64,000 nucleotides of DNA, from NCBI GenBank assembly GCA_002255925.1, contig NKIH01000002.1:248001-312000 (forward strand), read 5' to 3'. Source of the stretch: Burkholderiales bacterium PBB6 (GTDB lineage Bacteria; Pseudomonadota; Gammaproteobacteria; Burkholderiales; Burkholderiaceae_C). This document shows, one piece after another, positions 31,557 to 41,008 of the stretch; positions within the stretch are counted from its first letter, which is position 1; each line of letters begins with the position of its first letter. Under the pieces are notes generated by a model. That model saw only the letters and a program-made list of their open reading frames with translations, did no database searches and was not told the origin of the DNA. The translations under genes were made by a program, and so were the position numbers.

Positions 31557-32260
31557 GCACCGAATTGCTGAAACTGGCCAATGTGCATGCCTACTACGGC
31601 AAGAGCCATGTGCTGCACGGTGTGTCGATGAGTGTGGGCGAGGGCGAGATCGTCAGCCTGCTGGGCCGCAACGGCTCGGGCCGCTCCACCACGGTGAAGG
31701 CCATCATGGGCCTGGTCGACGCCACCGGATCGGTGAGCTTCAAGGGCCAGGAGCTGGTGGGCCGCAAGGCCTTCGAGATTGCCCATCGCGGCGTGGGCTA
31801 TGTGCCCGAGAACCGCGACATCTTCCCCAAGCTGACGGTGCACCAGAACCTGCTGCTGGGGCAGAAGAGCGGGGCGCGCAAGGGCCGCTGGGATTTCGAC
31901 GACATGTACACCATGTTCCCGCGCCTGAAAGAGCGCCAGCACACCGAGGCCGGCGTGCTGTCGGGCGGCGAGCAACAAATGTTGACGCTGTGCCGCACCT
32001 TGATGGGCGACCCGGATCTGATCATGATCGACGAGCCCACCGAAGGCCTGGCGCCGAAGATCGTCGAGCTGGTCGGCGAGTACCTGCGTGAGCTCAAGCG
32101 CCGCGGCATTTCGGTGCTGCTGGTGGAGCAGAAACTGACGATCGCGCTCGAAGTGTCGGAGCGCTGCCTGGTGATGGGCCACGGCCGCATCGTGTTTGAA
32201 GGCACGCCCACCGCACTGCGGGCGGACGCCTATGTGCGCAAGGAATGGCTGGAGGTCTGA
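31553..32260 (+). CDS. Liv-type ABC transporter ATPase, LivF family, Walker A Lys replaced by Arg
   Basis: A 235-residue ATPase. It has signature LSGGEQQMLTLCRTL, Walker B LIMIDEPTEGLAP and switch LLVEQKLTIALE. The Walker A reads GRNGSGRST (about residues 39-47): the codon at the invariant lysine position is CGC (Arg), where LivF proteins normally have GKST. LivG in the same operon keeps its lysine, so the transporter may hydrolyse ATP mainly at one site, or the Arg may be tolerated. The start overlaps the LivG stop by four bases. Confidence 0.93.
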   Translation: MSTELLKLANVHAYYGKSHVLHGVSMSVGEGEIVSLLGRNGSGRSTTVKAIMGLVDATGSVSFKGQELVGRKAFEIAHRGVGYVPENRDIFPKLTVHQNLLLGQKSGARKGRWDFDDMYTMFPRLKERQHTEAGVLSGGEQQMLTLCRTLMGDPDLIMIDEPTEGLAPKIVELVGEYLRELKRRGISVLLVEQKLTIALEVSERCLVMGHGRIVFEGTPTALRADAYVRKEWLEV

Positions 32261-32287
32261 GGCCTTTTCCGGCAAGCTGGTTTGTGA

Positions 32288-32321
32288 GGGGCGTGCCGTT
32301 GGTCGGCCGCCCCATTTTTTT
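32288..32321 (+). terminator. terminator after the Liv-type operon
   Basis: GGGGCG-T-GCCG-TTGGT-CGGC-CGCCCC followed by ATTTTTTT: a two-part GC stem with a strong U-tract, 27 bases after the LivF-type stop. Confidence 0.93.
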
Positions 32322-32402
32322 CAGCATCAAGTGCAGCAGTACCGTGTTTTCCCTGACCCTGTGTTGTCGCCGCTGAGACATCAATCGCCGGGGAAAGCTT
32401 TC

Positions 32403-32421
32403 TAGAATCGAACGGTCGTTC
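32403..32421 (+). promoter_or_regulatory. putative promoter -10 with TetR-type operator
   Basis: TAGAAT at 32403-32408 resembles a -10 box. Directly after it GAACG-GT-CGTTC (32410-32421) is an inverted repeat, with further A/T symmetry outside. Sites of the AACG-NN-CGTT type are typical for TetR-family regulators of fatty-acid genes. It lies 38 bases before the hydratase/dehydrogenase gene. No TetR gene is in this window. Confidence 0.5.
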
Positions 32422-32458
32422 TTTTTTGAACCCCGCCTCACCCAAAGGACATCCCAAC

Positions 32459-34552
32459 ATGAGTGCCAGCTACGAGACCCGCGGCCCGGTGGCCGTCATC
32501 ACGCTGAACAACCCGCCCGTCAATGGTCTGGGGCATGCCACCCGCCTGGCCGTGGCCCAGGGCGTGGCGCAGGCGCAGGCTGACGCCGCGGTTCAGGCGA
32601 TCATCATCACCGGTGCCGGCAAGGCCTTTTCCGGCGGCGCTGACATCCGTGAGTTTGGCTCGCCCAAGGCGCTGGCCGAGCCCAACCTGCTGTCGCTGAT
32701 CCGCCTGCTGGAGCTTTGCACCAAGCCCGTGATCGCCGCCGTGCACAGCGTGGCCATGGGTGGTGGCCTGGAGCTGGCGCTGGGCTGCCATTACCGCGTG
32801 GCTCTGCCGGGTGCGCAGATTGCGTTGCCGGAAGTGAAGATCGGCTTGCTGCCGGGCGCAGGTGGCACGCAGCGCCTGCCGCGCGTGCTGGGCGTTGAGA
32901 CCGCGCTGAACATGATCGTCAGCGGGGACGCCGTGAAGAGCGAGGTGCTGGCCGGCCTGCCGGGCCAGAAGCTGTTCGACCGCATGATCGACGGCGACCT
33001 GATGGAAGGCGCCATCGCCTTCGCGCTGGAGGTGGCAGCTGTGCGTCCGCTGCCGCTGGTGCGCGACATGAAGGCCCGCCACACCAACGCCGACGGCTAC
33101 TTCCAGTTCGCCCGCAACACCGTGAAGGCGATGGCCCGCAACTTCCCCGCGCCAGCGAAGTGCGTGGACGCCGTGGAAGCGTCGGTCAAGAAGTCGTTCG
33201 ACGACGGCATGGCGGTGGAGCGCGAGTTGTTCCTCGCCCTGATGACCACGCCAGAGTGCAAGGCCCTGCGCCATGCCTTCTTCGCCGAGCGCGCCGCCAG
33301 CAAGATCGGCGATGTGCCGGACGACACGCCGGTGCGCCCCATCAACAAGGTGGCCGTGATCGGCGCCGGCACGATGGGTGGCGGCATCGCCATGAACTTC
33401 CTGAACGCCGGCACGCCCGTGGTGATGCTGGAGATGAAGCAGGAAGCGCTGGACCGCGGCGTGGCCACGATCCGCAAGAACTACGAATCCCAGGTCAAGA
33501 AGGGCAAGCTGAAGGCGGACAAGTACGAACAGCGCATGGCCCTGCTGACCACCACGCTGAGCTACGACACCATCGGCGACGCTGATCTGGTGATCGAAGC
33601 CGTGTTCGAGGACATCGGCGTGAAGCAGGCCGTGTTCACCGAACTCGACCGCGTGATGAAGCCGGGTGCCATCCTGGCCTCCAACACCTCCACGCTCGAC
33701 GTGAACAAGATCGCCTCGTTCACCAAGCGCCCGCAGGACGTGGTGGGCATGCACTTCTTCAGCCCTGCCAATGTGATGAAGCTGCTTGAAGTGGTGCGCG
33801 GCGCGGCCACGGCCAAGGACGTGCTGGCCACGGTGATGCAACTGGGCAAGAAGATCAAGAAGACCTGCGTGGTCTCGGGCGTGTGCGACGGCTTCATCGG
33901 CAACCGCATGATCGAGCAGTACAGCCGCCAGGCCGGATTCCTGCTGGAAGAAGGCTGCACGCCGGCACAGGTCGACAAGGCGGTCGAGAAGTTCGGCTTC
34001 GCGATGGGCCCGTTCCGCATGGGTGACCTGGCCGGCAATGACGTGGGCTGGTACATCCGCAAGCGCCGCTATGTGGAAAAGCCGGATCTGCGTTACAGCA
34101 AGACCGCGGACCTGCTCTGCGAGATGGGCCGCTTCGGACAGAAGACGCAGGCTGGCTGGTACGACTACGCCGTCGGCAAGCGCGACGCCATTCCTTCGCC
34201 GGTGGTCGACCAGATGATTGCCGACTACCGCAAGGAAGTGGGCATCACGCCGCGCAAGATCAGCGACGACGAGATCGTGCACCGCCTGGTCTACGCGCTG
34301 GTGAATGAAGCCGCGCGTCTGCTGGAAGAGGGCATCGCCCAGCGCGCCTCCGACGTCGACATGGTGTACCTGACGGGCTACGGCTTCCCGCTGCACCGCG
34401 GCGGCCCGATGTGCTACGCCGACACCGTGGGCCTCTACAACGTGGTGCAGACCATGCATCGTTTTGCGGCCAACCCGCATGACGACGCCGAGTTCTGGCA
34501 GCCCGCGCCCCTGCTGGCCAAGCTGGTCGCCGAAGGCAAGTCCTTCAGCTGA
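32459..34552 (+). CDS. bifunctional enoyl-CoA hydratase / 3-hydroxyacyl-CoA dehydrogenase
   Basis: A FadB/FadJ-type fusion of 697 residues catalysing the second and third beta-oxidation steps. The N-terminal crotonase domain (about 1-190) has the oxyanion and catalytic blocks [20 protein letters not shown] and [17 protein letters not shown] with both catalytic Glu. The C-terminal NAD domain starts at [17 protein letters not shown] (about 297) and includes the catalytic-His block [26 protein letters not shown] precedes the ATG. The thiolase gene 37 bases downstream should complete the cycle. Confidence 0.94.
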   Translation: MSASYETRGPVAVITLNNPPVNGLGHATRLAVAQGVAQAQADAAVQAIIITGAGKAFSGGADIREFGSPKALAEPNLLSLIRLLELCTKPVIAAVHSVAMGGGLELALGCHYRVALPGAQIALPEVKIGLLPGAGGTQRLPRVLGVETALNMIVSGDAVKSEVLAGLPGQKLFDRMIDGDLMEGAIAFALEVAAVRPLPLVRDMKARHTNADGYFQFARNTVKAMARNFPAPAKCVDAVEASVKKSFDDGMAVERELFLALMTTPECKALRHAFFAERAASKIGDVPDDTPVRPINKVAVIGAGTMGGGIAMNFLNAGTPVVMLEMKQEALDRGVATIRKNYESQVKKGKLKADKYEQRMALLTTTLSYDTIGDADLVIEAVFEDIGVKQAVFTELDRVMKPGAILASNTSTLDVNKIASFTKRPQDVVGMHFFSPANVMKLLEVVRGAATAKDVLATVMQLGKKIKKTCVVSGVCDGFIGNRMIEQYSRQAGFLLEEGCTPAQVDKAVEKFGFAMGPFRMGDLAGNDVGWYIRKRRYVEKPDLRYSKTADLLCEMGRFGQKTQAGWYDYAVGKRDAIPSPVVDQMIADYRKEVGITPRKISDDEIVHRLVYALVNEAARLLEEGIAQRASDVDMVYLTGYGFPLHRGGPMCYADTVGLYNVVQTMHRFAANPHDDAEFWQPAPLLAKLVAEGKSFS

Positions 34553-34589
34553 TCGCCGCACCTCGCAACACCCGAATCCAGGAATAGTC

Positions 34590-35765
34590 ATGACCAACGC
34601 CGTCATTGTTTCGACCGCACGCACGCCTCTGGCCAAGAGCTGGAAGGGCGCCTTCAACATGACCCACGGCGCCACGCTGGGTGGCCACGCCGTCAAGGCC
34701 GCCGTCGAGCGCGCCGGGATTGACCCGGCCGTCATCGAAGACGTGCTGATGGGCTGCGCCACGCCGGAAGGCGCGACCGGCGCCAACATCGCCCGCCAGG
34801 TGGCCCTGCGCGCCGGCTTGCCGGTCACGGCCAGCGGCGTCACGGTGAACCGCTTCTGCTCCAGCGGCCTGCAAACCATCGCGATGGCTGCCCAGCGCAT
34901 CATCGCCGGCGAGGGCGACGCCTATGTCGCCGGTGGCGTGGAAAGCATCTCCTGCGTGCAGCAGGAAATGAACACCCACATGCTGCAGGAGAACTGGCTG
35001 AAGGCCAACAAGCCGGAGATCTACTGGTCGATGCTGCAGACCGCAGAGAACGTGGCCAAGCGCTACAACATCTCGAAGGACCGCATGGACGAGTACGGCG
35101 CTGCCAGCCAGCAGAAGGCCTGCGCGGCCCAGGCGGCCGGCCTGTTCGACGCCGAGATGGTGCCGATCACCGTGACGGCCGGTGTGGCCGACAAGGTGCT
35201 GGGCCTGCGCACCAAGGAAGTCACCGTGACGGCCGACGAAGGCCTGCGTGAAGGCACCACGGTGGAAGCCGTGCGCGGCATCCGCACGGCCATGCCGGGT
35301 GGTGTGGTGAGCGCCGGCAACGCCAGCCAGTTCAGCGATGGCGGCGGCGCCTGCGTGCTGGTCAGCGACACCTATGCGCAGCAGAAGGGCCTGACTCCGC
35401 TGGGCCGTTTCCTGGGTTTTGCCGTGGCGGGTTGCGAGCCTGATGAAATGGGCATCGGCCCGGTGTTCGCCGTGCCCAAGGTGCTCAAGCGCCTGGGCCT
35501 GACGGTGGACGACATCGACCTGTGGGAGCTGAACGAAGCGTTCGCCGTGCAGGTGCTGTACTGCGCCGACACGCTGGGCATTCCGATGGATCGCCTGAAC
35601 GTGAACGGCGGCGCGATCGCCGTGGGCCACCCCTACGGCGTGTCGGGCCAGCGCCTGACCGGCCATGCGCTGATCGAAGGCAAGCGCCGCGGCGCCAAGC
35701 GCGTCTGCGTGACGATGTGCATCGGTGGCGGCATGGGCGCTGCGGGCGTCTTCGAAGTGCTGTGA
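34590..35765 (+). CDS. acetyl-CoA acyltransferase (thiolase)
   Basis: A 391-residue class II thiolase cleaving 3-ketoacyl-CoA with CoA, or condensing acetyl-CoA. The nucleophilic Cys is in [12 protein letters not shown] (about 88), the His in LNEAFAVQ and [15 protein letters not shown], and the second Cys in [16 protein letters not shown]. It follows the hydratase/dehydrogenase fusion closely, so it is probably the degradative FadA-type partner rather than a PHB biosynthetic enzyme. There is no signal or targeting sequence. Confidence 0.93.
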   Translation: MTNAVIVSTARTPLAKSWKGAFNMTHGATLGGHAVKAAVERAGIDPAVIEDVLMGCATPEGATGANIARQVALRAGLPVTASGVTVNRFCSSGLQTIAMAAQRIIAGEGDAYVAGGVESISCVQQEMNTHMLQENWLKANKPEIYWSMLQTAENVAKRYNISKDRMDEYGAASQQKACAAQAAGLFDAEMVPITVTAGVADKVLGLRTKEVTVTADEGLREGTTVEAVRGIRTAMPGGVVSAGNASQFSDGGGACVLVSDTYAQQKGLTPLGRFLGFAVAGCEPDEMGIGPVFAVPKVLKRLGLTVDDIDLWELNEAFAVQVLYCADTLGIPMDRLNVNGGAIAVGHPYGVSGQRLTGHALIEGKRRGAKRVCVTMCIGGGMGAAGVFEVL

Positions 35766-35797
35766 CACCCGACTGAGCCGCCTGAAGGAGCGCCGCC

Positions 35798-36223
35798 ATG
35801 CAGATCGATCTCGATACCTTGCGGCACTTCTTCTCGCTGGCGCCATTCCTGGTTGACCTGGGCGTGGAGGCCGTGGGTGTGGCACCGGGGGAGGTTCAAA
35901 GCCGCCTGGTGCTGCAGCCGCGGCATTTGCAGCACACCGGACAGGCCCATGCCGGCGTGCTGGCCACGCTGGCCGACCACAGCATGGGTGCAGCGGCGCA
36001 AACCATGGCGCCGGAAGGCCTTTGGGTGGTGACGGCCGAGCTCAAGACCAGCCTGCTGCGTCCGGCCCGCGGGCCGGAGCTGATCTGCGAAGCCGTGGTG
36101 CTCAAGCCCGGCCGCAGCTTGAGCTTCACCGAGGCCATGGTCTGGTCGGTGGACGCCGCCGGGCAGCGCACCTTGGTGATGAAGGCGTCGGCCACGATGG
36201 CCATGGTGCCGCAGTCGACCTGA
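35798..36223 (+). CDS. PaaI-family hotdog thioesterase
   Basis: A 141-residue hotdog-fold protein. The conserved block HAGVLATLADHSMGAAAQT carries the catalytic Asp on the central helix, and ELKTSLLRPARG is the typical following strand. Such enzymes hydrolyse acyl-CoA intermediates and free CoA. Its place between thiolase and acyl-CoA dehydrogenase genes suggests relief of stalled acyl-CoAs in the same pathway. GGAG sits upstream of the ATG. Confidence 0.88.
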   Translation: MQIDLDTLRHFFSLAPFLVDLGVEAVGVAPGEVQSRLVLQPRHLQHTGQAHAGVLATLADHSMGAAAQTMAPEGLWVVTAELKTSLLRPARGPELICEAVVLKPGRSLSFTEAMVWSVDAAGQRTLVMKASATMAMVPQST

Positions 36224-36309
36224 ACGTCAGATAGCCGTCCTCGGGCGCGTGGCCGGAAACGCTGCCGCCGCCCTGTTCGAACATTCACATTTGCACGAAA
36301 GCGGTTGCC

Positions 36310-38172
36310 ATGCGCCCGATCGTTGACTTCCTCCTGAATGACTGGCTGAACGTGGCCTCGCTCACCGAGCGTGCCCGTTTTGCCGATCACGGCGCCGAGA
36401 CCTTTGCCCAGGTGCTGGACACCTGCGAACGCATCGCCCGCGAGAAATACGCCCCGTTCAACCGGCTGGTGGACACCCAGGAGCCGCACTTCGACGGCGA
36501 GAAGGTGACGCTGCCGCAGGCCACGCACGACGCGTGGAAGGCCTATGCCGAATCCGGCATGCTGAGCGCCGCCCAGGACTACGACATCGGCGGCATGCAA
36601 CTGCCGTATGTGGTCGAGGCGGCGGCGAATGGCTTTTTCGGCAAGGCCTCGGTGAGCATCGGCGCGGGCATGCTGACCACCGGCAATGCGAACCTGCTGA
36701 TGGCCCACGGCTCGCCGCTGCAGCAACAGGTGTTTGCGCTGAACGAGTTCAGCGGCCGCTTCTCGGGCACGATGTGTCTGTCGGAGCCGCAGGCCGGCTC
36801 CAGCCTGTCGGATGTGGCCACCCGCGCCACGCCGGACGGCGCTGGCTTCGAGCGAGACCCGCTCGGGGCGCGCTTCCGTCTGGTCGGCAACAAGATGTGG
36901 ATCTCGGCCGGCGAGCATGAGCTCACGGAGAACATCATCCACCTCGTGCTGGCGAAGATTCCGGGTGAAGACGGCAAGCTGGTGCCAGGCGTCAAGGGCA
37001 TTTCCCTGTTCATCGTGCCCAAGCACATGGTGGGCACCGACGGCGCGCTGACAGGCGAACGCAACGACGTGGTGCTGGCCGGCCTGAACCACAAATGCGG
37101 CTGGCGCGGCACCACCAACACGCTGCTGAACTTCGGCGAAGGCAAGTTCAAGCCGCAAGGGCGGGGCGGCGCCATTGGCTACCTGGTGGGTGAGCCGGGC
37201 CAGGGCCTGAAGTACATGTTCCACATGATGAACGAGGCGCGCATCGGCGTCGGCATCGCGGCCACCATGCTGGGCATGGCGGGCTATGAAGCGTCGCTGG
37301 CCTATGCCCGCCAGCGCCCGCAGGGCCGGCCGATTGCCGGTGCCGGTGCGCAGGCAGAGAGTGGACCGAAGGTGACCAAGGACGCAGCGCGTCCGCAGGT
37401 GCCGATCATCGAGCACGCCGACGTGAAGCGCATGCTGCTGGCGCAGAAGTCGTATTGCGAAGGCGCGCTGGCGCTGGAGCTGTATTGCGCCCGACTGGTG
37501 GATGAAGCCCACACCGGCACGACGGAGGCCGCCGCCGAGGCAAGCCTGCTGCTGGAAGTGCTGACGCCGATCGCCAAGAGCTGGCCGAGCGAGTGGTGCC
37601 TGGAGGCCAACAGCCTGGCCATCCAGGTGCATGGCGGCTACGGCTACACCCGAGACTTCCCGGTCGAGCAGTACTGGCGCGACAACCGCCTGAACATGAT
37701 CCACGAGGGCACCCACGGCATCCAGGCACTTGACCTGCTGGGCCGCAAGGTGGTGATGCAGGGCGGCGCCGGCCTGAAGCTGCTGGCCGGCCGCATGAGC
37801 GACACCATCACCCGCGCCGGTCAGGTGGACGGCCTGGCCGCCATGGCCAACGGGCTGGCCGCCGCGGTGCAGCAACTGGGCGCCGCGACCAAATCGGCCT
37901 GGGCCACGGGCAACCCGGAAGAAGCGCTGGCAAACGCCACGCCCTACCTGCAGGCCTTTGGTCATGTGGTGCTGAGCTGGATCTGGCTGGAGCTGGCGCT
38001 GGTGGCCAAGGCCTCGCAGCCGGTCACCGATGAGCACGCGGCCCGCAACGCCGGCCTGCTGGCCGCGGCCCGGTATTTCCATGTTTATGAGCTGCCCAAG
38101 ATTGGCGCCTGGTTGAACGTGGTGGCGGCGCGCGAGCCCGTCTGCCGCGAGATGCAAGACGCCTGGTTCTGA
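36310..38172 (+). CDS. acyl-CoA dehydrogenase, long form
   Basis: An FAD enzyme for the first beta-oxidation step, 620 residues, longer than the 380-residue classic form. It belongs to the group with an extra C-terminal domain (like DmdC and related AcdB-type enzymes). Motifs are MCLSEPQAGSSLSDVATRA for FAD binding, NKMWISAGEHE, NEARIGVGIAATMLG, and IQVHGGYGYTRDFPVEQYWRDNRL near residue 440. About 150 helical residues follow the core. The start MRPIVDFLLNDWLNV is conserved. 86 bases separate it from the thioesterase gene. Confidence 0.93.
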   Translation: MRPIVDFLLNDWLNVASLTERARFADHGAETFAQVLDTCERIAREKYAPFNRLVDTQEPHFDGEKVTLPQATHDAWKAYAESGMLSAAQDYDIGGMQLPYVVEAAANGFFGKASVSIGAGMLTTGNANLLMAHGSPLQQQVFALNEFSGRFSGTMCLSEPQAGSSLSDVATRATPDGAGFERDPLGARFRLVGNKMWISAGEHELTENIIHLVLAKIPGEDGKLVPGVKGISLFIVPKHMVGTDGALTGERNDVVLAGLNHKCGWRGTTNTLLNFGEGKFKPQGRGGAIGYLVGEPGQGLKYMFHMMNEARIGVGIAATMLGMAGYEASLAYARQRPQGRPIAGAGAQAESGPKVTKDAARPQVPIIEHADVKRMLLAQKSYCEGALALELYCARLVDEAHTGTTEAAAEASLLLEVLTPIAKSWPSEWCLEANSLAIQVHGGYGYTRDFPVEQYWRDNRLNMIHEGTHGIQALDLLGRKVVMQGGAGLKLLAGRMSDTITRAGQVDGLAAMANGLAAAVQQLGAATKSAWATGNPEEALANATPYLQAFGHVVLSWIWLELALVAKASQPVTDEHAARNAGLLAAARYFHVYELPKIGAWLNVVAAREPVCREMQDAWF

Positions 38173-38193
38173 ATTCACGAGGAGACACACCCG

Positions 38194-38985
38194 ATGAGCA
38201 CCCCCATTTCCACCCTGATGAACCTGTCTGGCCGCACCGCACTGGTGACCGGCGGCTCCCGCGGCCTCGGCCTGCAGATCGCCGAGAGCCTGGGCGAAGC
38301 CGGCGCGAAGATCATGCTGAGCTCACGCAAGGCCGCTGACCTGGAAGAGGCCGTGGCCGCACTGCAGGCCAAGGGCATTGATGCCCGCTGGGTGGCGGGC
38401 GACGCCAGCAATCCGGCTGACGCCGAGCGCATCGTGAACGACACGATGGAGCGCTTGGGCCACATCGACATCCTGGTGAACAACGCCGGCGCCACCTGGG
38501 GCGCACCGGCCGAAGATCACCCGCTGGAGGCCTGGGACAAGGTGATGAACCTGAACATCCGCAGCCTGTTCGTGATCAGTCAGCTGGTGGCCAAGGCCAG
38601 CATGATTCCGCGGGGTCGTGGTCGCATCATCAATGTGGCGTCCATCGCCGGCCTGGGCGGCAACCCCACCGAGATGAAGACCATCGCCTACAACACCAGC
38701 AAGGGCGCGGTGGTGAACTTCACCCGCGCGCTGGCAGGCGAGTGGGGCGCGCACGGCATTACCGTGAATGCGCTGGCGCCGGGCTTCTTCCCGAGCAAGA
38801 TGACCAAGGGCCTGCTGGCCGCGCTGGGCGAAGACAAGATGGCCGCCAAGGCGCCGCTGCGTCGCATCGGCGATGACGACGACCTGAAGGGCGCCGCGCT
38901 GCTGTTTGCCTCCGATGCGGGCAAACACATCACCGGCCAGATTCTTGCCGTGGATGGCGGTGTCAGCGCCATCCATGCCGGATGA
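38194..38985 (+). CDS. SDR-family oxidoreductase
   Basis: A short-chain dehydrogenase/reductase of 263 residues. The NAD(P) glycine motif is TGGSRGLGLQIAE (about 20-31), NNAG follows, and the catalytic Ser and Y-x-x-x-K are in VASIAGLGG and YNTSKGAVVNFTRAL. The C-terminus is VDGGVSAIHAG. It resembles RhlG/3-oxoacyl reductase-like members; the substrate is unknown. It lies 21 bases after the acyl-CoA dehydrogenase with AGGAGA before the ATG, and is likely in the same transcript. Confidence 0.9.
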   Translation: MSTPISTLMNLSGRTALVTGGSRGLGLQIAESLGEAGAKIMLSSRKAADLEEAVAALQAKGIDARWVAGDASNPADAERIVNDTMERLGHIDILVNNAGATWGAPAEDHPLEAWDKVMNLNIRSLFVISQLVAKASMIPRGRGRIINVASIAGLGGNPTEMKTIAYNTSKGAVVNFTRALAGEWGAHGITVNALAPGFFPSKMTKGLLAALGEDKMAAKAPLRRIGDDDDLKGAALLFASDAGKHITGQILAVDGGVSAIHAG

Positions 38986-38992
38986 TGGCGGG

Positions 38993-39469
38993 ATGAATCA
39001 AGCCCCACCCACACTCACTTTCCCGGTGCGCATCCCCTTCGTCGAACAGCTGGGCCTGGAGCTGCATGCCTGCGGCCAAGGCGCCAGTGAGTTGCGCGTT
39101 GATCTGACCGAGGCCCATCTGAATTCCTGGGAAGTGGCCCACGGCGGCGTGCTGATGACGATGCTCGACGTGGCCATGGCCATGGCGGCGCGCAGCGAGG
39201 ACCTGAGTGGTCCGGGCTGCGCCACCATCGAGATGAAGACCAGCTTCCTGCGGCCCGGTGAAGGCGAATTGCGGGCCCTGGGCCAACTGTTGCACCGCAC
39301 CGCCACGATGGCCTTCTGCGAGGCCCGCGTGGTGAACAGCGACGGCGCGCTGGTGGCCCATGCCACCGGCACCTTCAAGTACCTGCGTGCGCTGCCCGCC
39401 AAGGGCCGCACGCTCAAACCTTTGCAACGTGCAGACGGCCTCTCGGGGCCTGCTGCCGACCAACCCTGA
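38993..39469 (+). CDS. second PaaI-family thioesterase
   Basis: 158 residues with a hotdog fold. The catalytic helix block is WEVAHGGVLMTMLDVAMAMAARS and the following strand EMKTSFLRPGEGEL. It starts 7 bases after the SDR stop (ATG at 38993); a longer in-frame reading overlaps the SDR and is not supported. It is only loosely similar to the thioesterase at 35798, so the two are probably paralogs with different acyl preference. Confidence 0.88.
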   Translation: MNQAPPTLTFPVRIPFVEQLGLELHACGQGASELRVDLTEAHLNSWEVAHGGVLMTMLDVAMAMAARSEDLSGPGCATIEMKTSFLRPGEGELRALGQLLHRTATMAFCEARVVNSDGALVAHATGTFKYLRALPAKGRTLKPLQRADGLSGPAADQP

Positions 39470-39485
39470 AACGGAAATCGACATC

Positions 39486-40505
39486 ATGACCACCCTCAAT
39501 CGTCAAATTCATCTGGTGTCCCGCCCGGCCGGTGAGCCCAGCGCTGACAACTTCAAGCTCGTCGAAGTGCTGGTCGAGGCCCTGGCGGAGGGCGAAGTGC
39601 TTGTGCGCAACCACTACCTGAGCCTGGACCCGTACATGCGCGGCCGCATGAACGAGAGCAAGAGCTACGCCCAGCCGCAGCCGCTGAACGACGTGATGAT
39701 CGGTGGCACGGTGGGCGAGGTGGTGGCCTCCCGCAACGAGCATTTCAAGGAAGGCGACAAGGTGGTGGGCATGGGCGGCTGGCAGGAATACCAGCGCGTG
39801 AATGCCAACCAGCGCGGCGTGCTGCAGAAGGTCGATACGACCCACATCCCGCTGTCGGCTTACCTGGGCGCCGTCGGCATGCCCGGCGTGACGGGCTGGT
39901 ACGGCCTGGTCAAGATCATCAACCCGAAGGCCGGCGAAACCGTGGTGGTGAGTGCCGCCAGCGGCGCCGTGGGTGGTGCGGTGGGCCAGCTGGCCAAGGC
40001 CCGCGGCTGCCGCGTGGTGGGCATTGCCGGCGGCCCGGCCAAGTGCGAGGCCGTGGTGAAGGAGCTGGGCTTTGATGCCTGCATCGACTACAAGGCCCAC
40101 AACGACGTGCGCTCGCTGTCCAAGGCACTGAAGGAAGCCTGCCCGGACGGCATCGACGGCTACTTCGAGAACGTTGGCGGCATGATCCTCGACGCCGTGA
40201 TGCTGCGCGCCAATGCCTTCAGCCGCATCGCTTTCTGCGGGATGATTTCCGGCTACAACGGCGAGCCAATCCCGATGACCAACCCGTCGCTCATCCTCGT
40301 CAACCGCATGAAGCTCGAAGGCTTCATCGTCAGCGAGCACATGGAAGTGTGGCCCGAGGCGCTGAAGGAGCTGGGCGGCATGGTGGCCACCGGCAAGTTC
40401 AAGTACCGCGAAACCGTGGCCGACGGCATTGCCGCCGCCCCCGAAGCCTTCCTCGGCCTGCTGAAGGGCCGGAACTTCGGCAAGCAGCTGGTCAAGCTGA
40501 TCTGA
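39486..40505 (+). CDS. NADP-dependent medium-chain reductase (zinc-free MDR)
   Basis: 339 residues of the leukotriene-B4-dehydrogenase/CurA-like group. The conserved N-terminal block is LSLDPYMRGRMNESKSY, the NADP motif is VVSAASGAVGGAVGQLAKARG (about 150-165), and FENVGGMILDAVM follows. No zinc-ligand set is visible. Such enzymes reduce activated C=C bonds of enones. The stop overlaps the start of the GNAT gene in TGATG. It probably belongs to the same transcript as the beta-oxidation genes. Confidence 0.92.
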   Translation: MTTLNRQIHLVSRPAGEPSADNFKLVEVLVEALAEGEVLVRNHYLSLDPYMRGRMNESKSYAQPQPLNDVMIGGTVGEVVASRNEHFKEGDKVVGMGGWQEYQRVNANQRGVLQKVDTTHIPLSAYLGAVGMPGVTGWYGLVKIINPKAGETVVVSAASGAVGGAVGQLAKARGCRVVGIAGGPAKCEAVVKELGFDACIDYKAHNDVRSLSKALKEACPDGIDGYFENVGGMILDAVMLRANAFSRIAFCGMISGYNGEPIPMTNPSLILVNRMKLEGFIVSEHMEVWPEALKELGGMVATGKFKYRETVADGIAAAPEAFLGLLKGRNFGKQLVKLI

Positions 40506-41008
40506 TGAGCATGGCGCCTGTCTCGCCGCCGGCCATCCGCTGGAGCTGGGTGCGCTTTGAAGACCTGGGCCTGCAGGGCCTGTACGACGCGCTGCAACTG
40601 CGCGCCCGGGTGTTCATCCTCGAGCAGGGGCCCTACCTGGACCCCGATGGGCTCGACCAGCACAGCTGGCACCTGCTTGGCCGCCTGGCGCAGCCCCATC
40701 AAGGGCTGCCAGCCGGCGAGCTGGTGCTGTACCTGCGGGCGGTAGACCCCGGGCACAAGTACGACGAGCCGTCGCTGGGTCGCGTCGTGAGCCACCCGGC
40801 GGTGCGCGGCAGCGGCCTCGGCCGTGCGCTGGTGCAGGAGGGTGTGGCCAGCTGCGACCGCACCTGGCCGGGCCAGGCCAACCACATCAGTGCGCAGGCC
40901 CACCTCGCGAAGTTCTACGGCGAGTTCGGCTACCAGCCGTGTTCCGAGGTTTACCTCGAGGACAACATTCCCCACCTGTCGATGCTGAGGCCACCATGCC
41001 TGATCTGA
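40505..41008 (+). CDS. GNAT acetyltransferase, ElaA family
   Basis: 167 residues with the ElaA pattern: LYDALQLRARVFILEQGPYLDPDGLDQ at the N-terminus, then the acetyl-CoA loop VSHPAVRGSGLGRALVQEG and the final strand FYGEFGYQPCSEVYLEDNIPHL, each only partly quoted here by key blocks. The acceptor substrate is unknown. It starts within the stop of the MDR gene and overlaps the next gene by 13 bases, so coupling is tight. Confidence 0.88.
   Translation: MSMAPVSPPAIRWSWVRFEDLGLQGLYDALQLRARVFILEQGPYLDPDGLDQHSWHLLGRLAQPHQGLPAGELVLYLRAVDPGHKYDEPSLGRVVSHPAVRGSGLGRALVQEGVASCDRTWPGQANHISAQAHLAKFYGEFGYQPCSEVYLEDNIPHLSMLRPPCLI

Noticed and set aside
32438-34903. Minus-strand open frame of about 820 codons opposite the hydratase/dehydrogenase gene
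   Set aside because: Composition is typical of a complementary frame of a GC-rich gene and it overlaps a clear enzyme gene entirely.
35896-38190. Minus-strand open frame of about 760 codons opposite the acyl-CoA dehydrogenase
   Set aside because: Same antisense effect; no recognisable fold, and the plus-strand gene is unambiguous.
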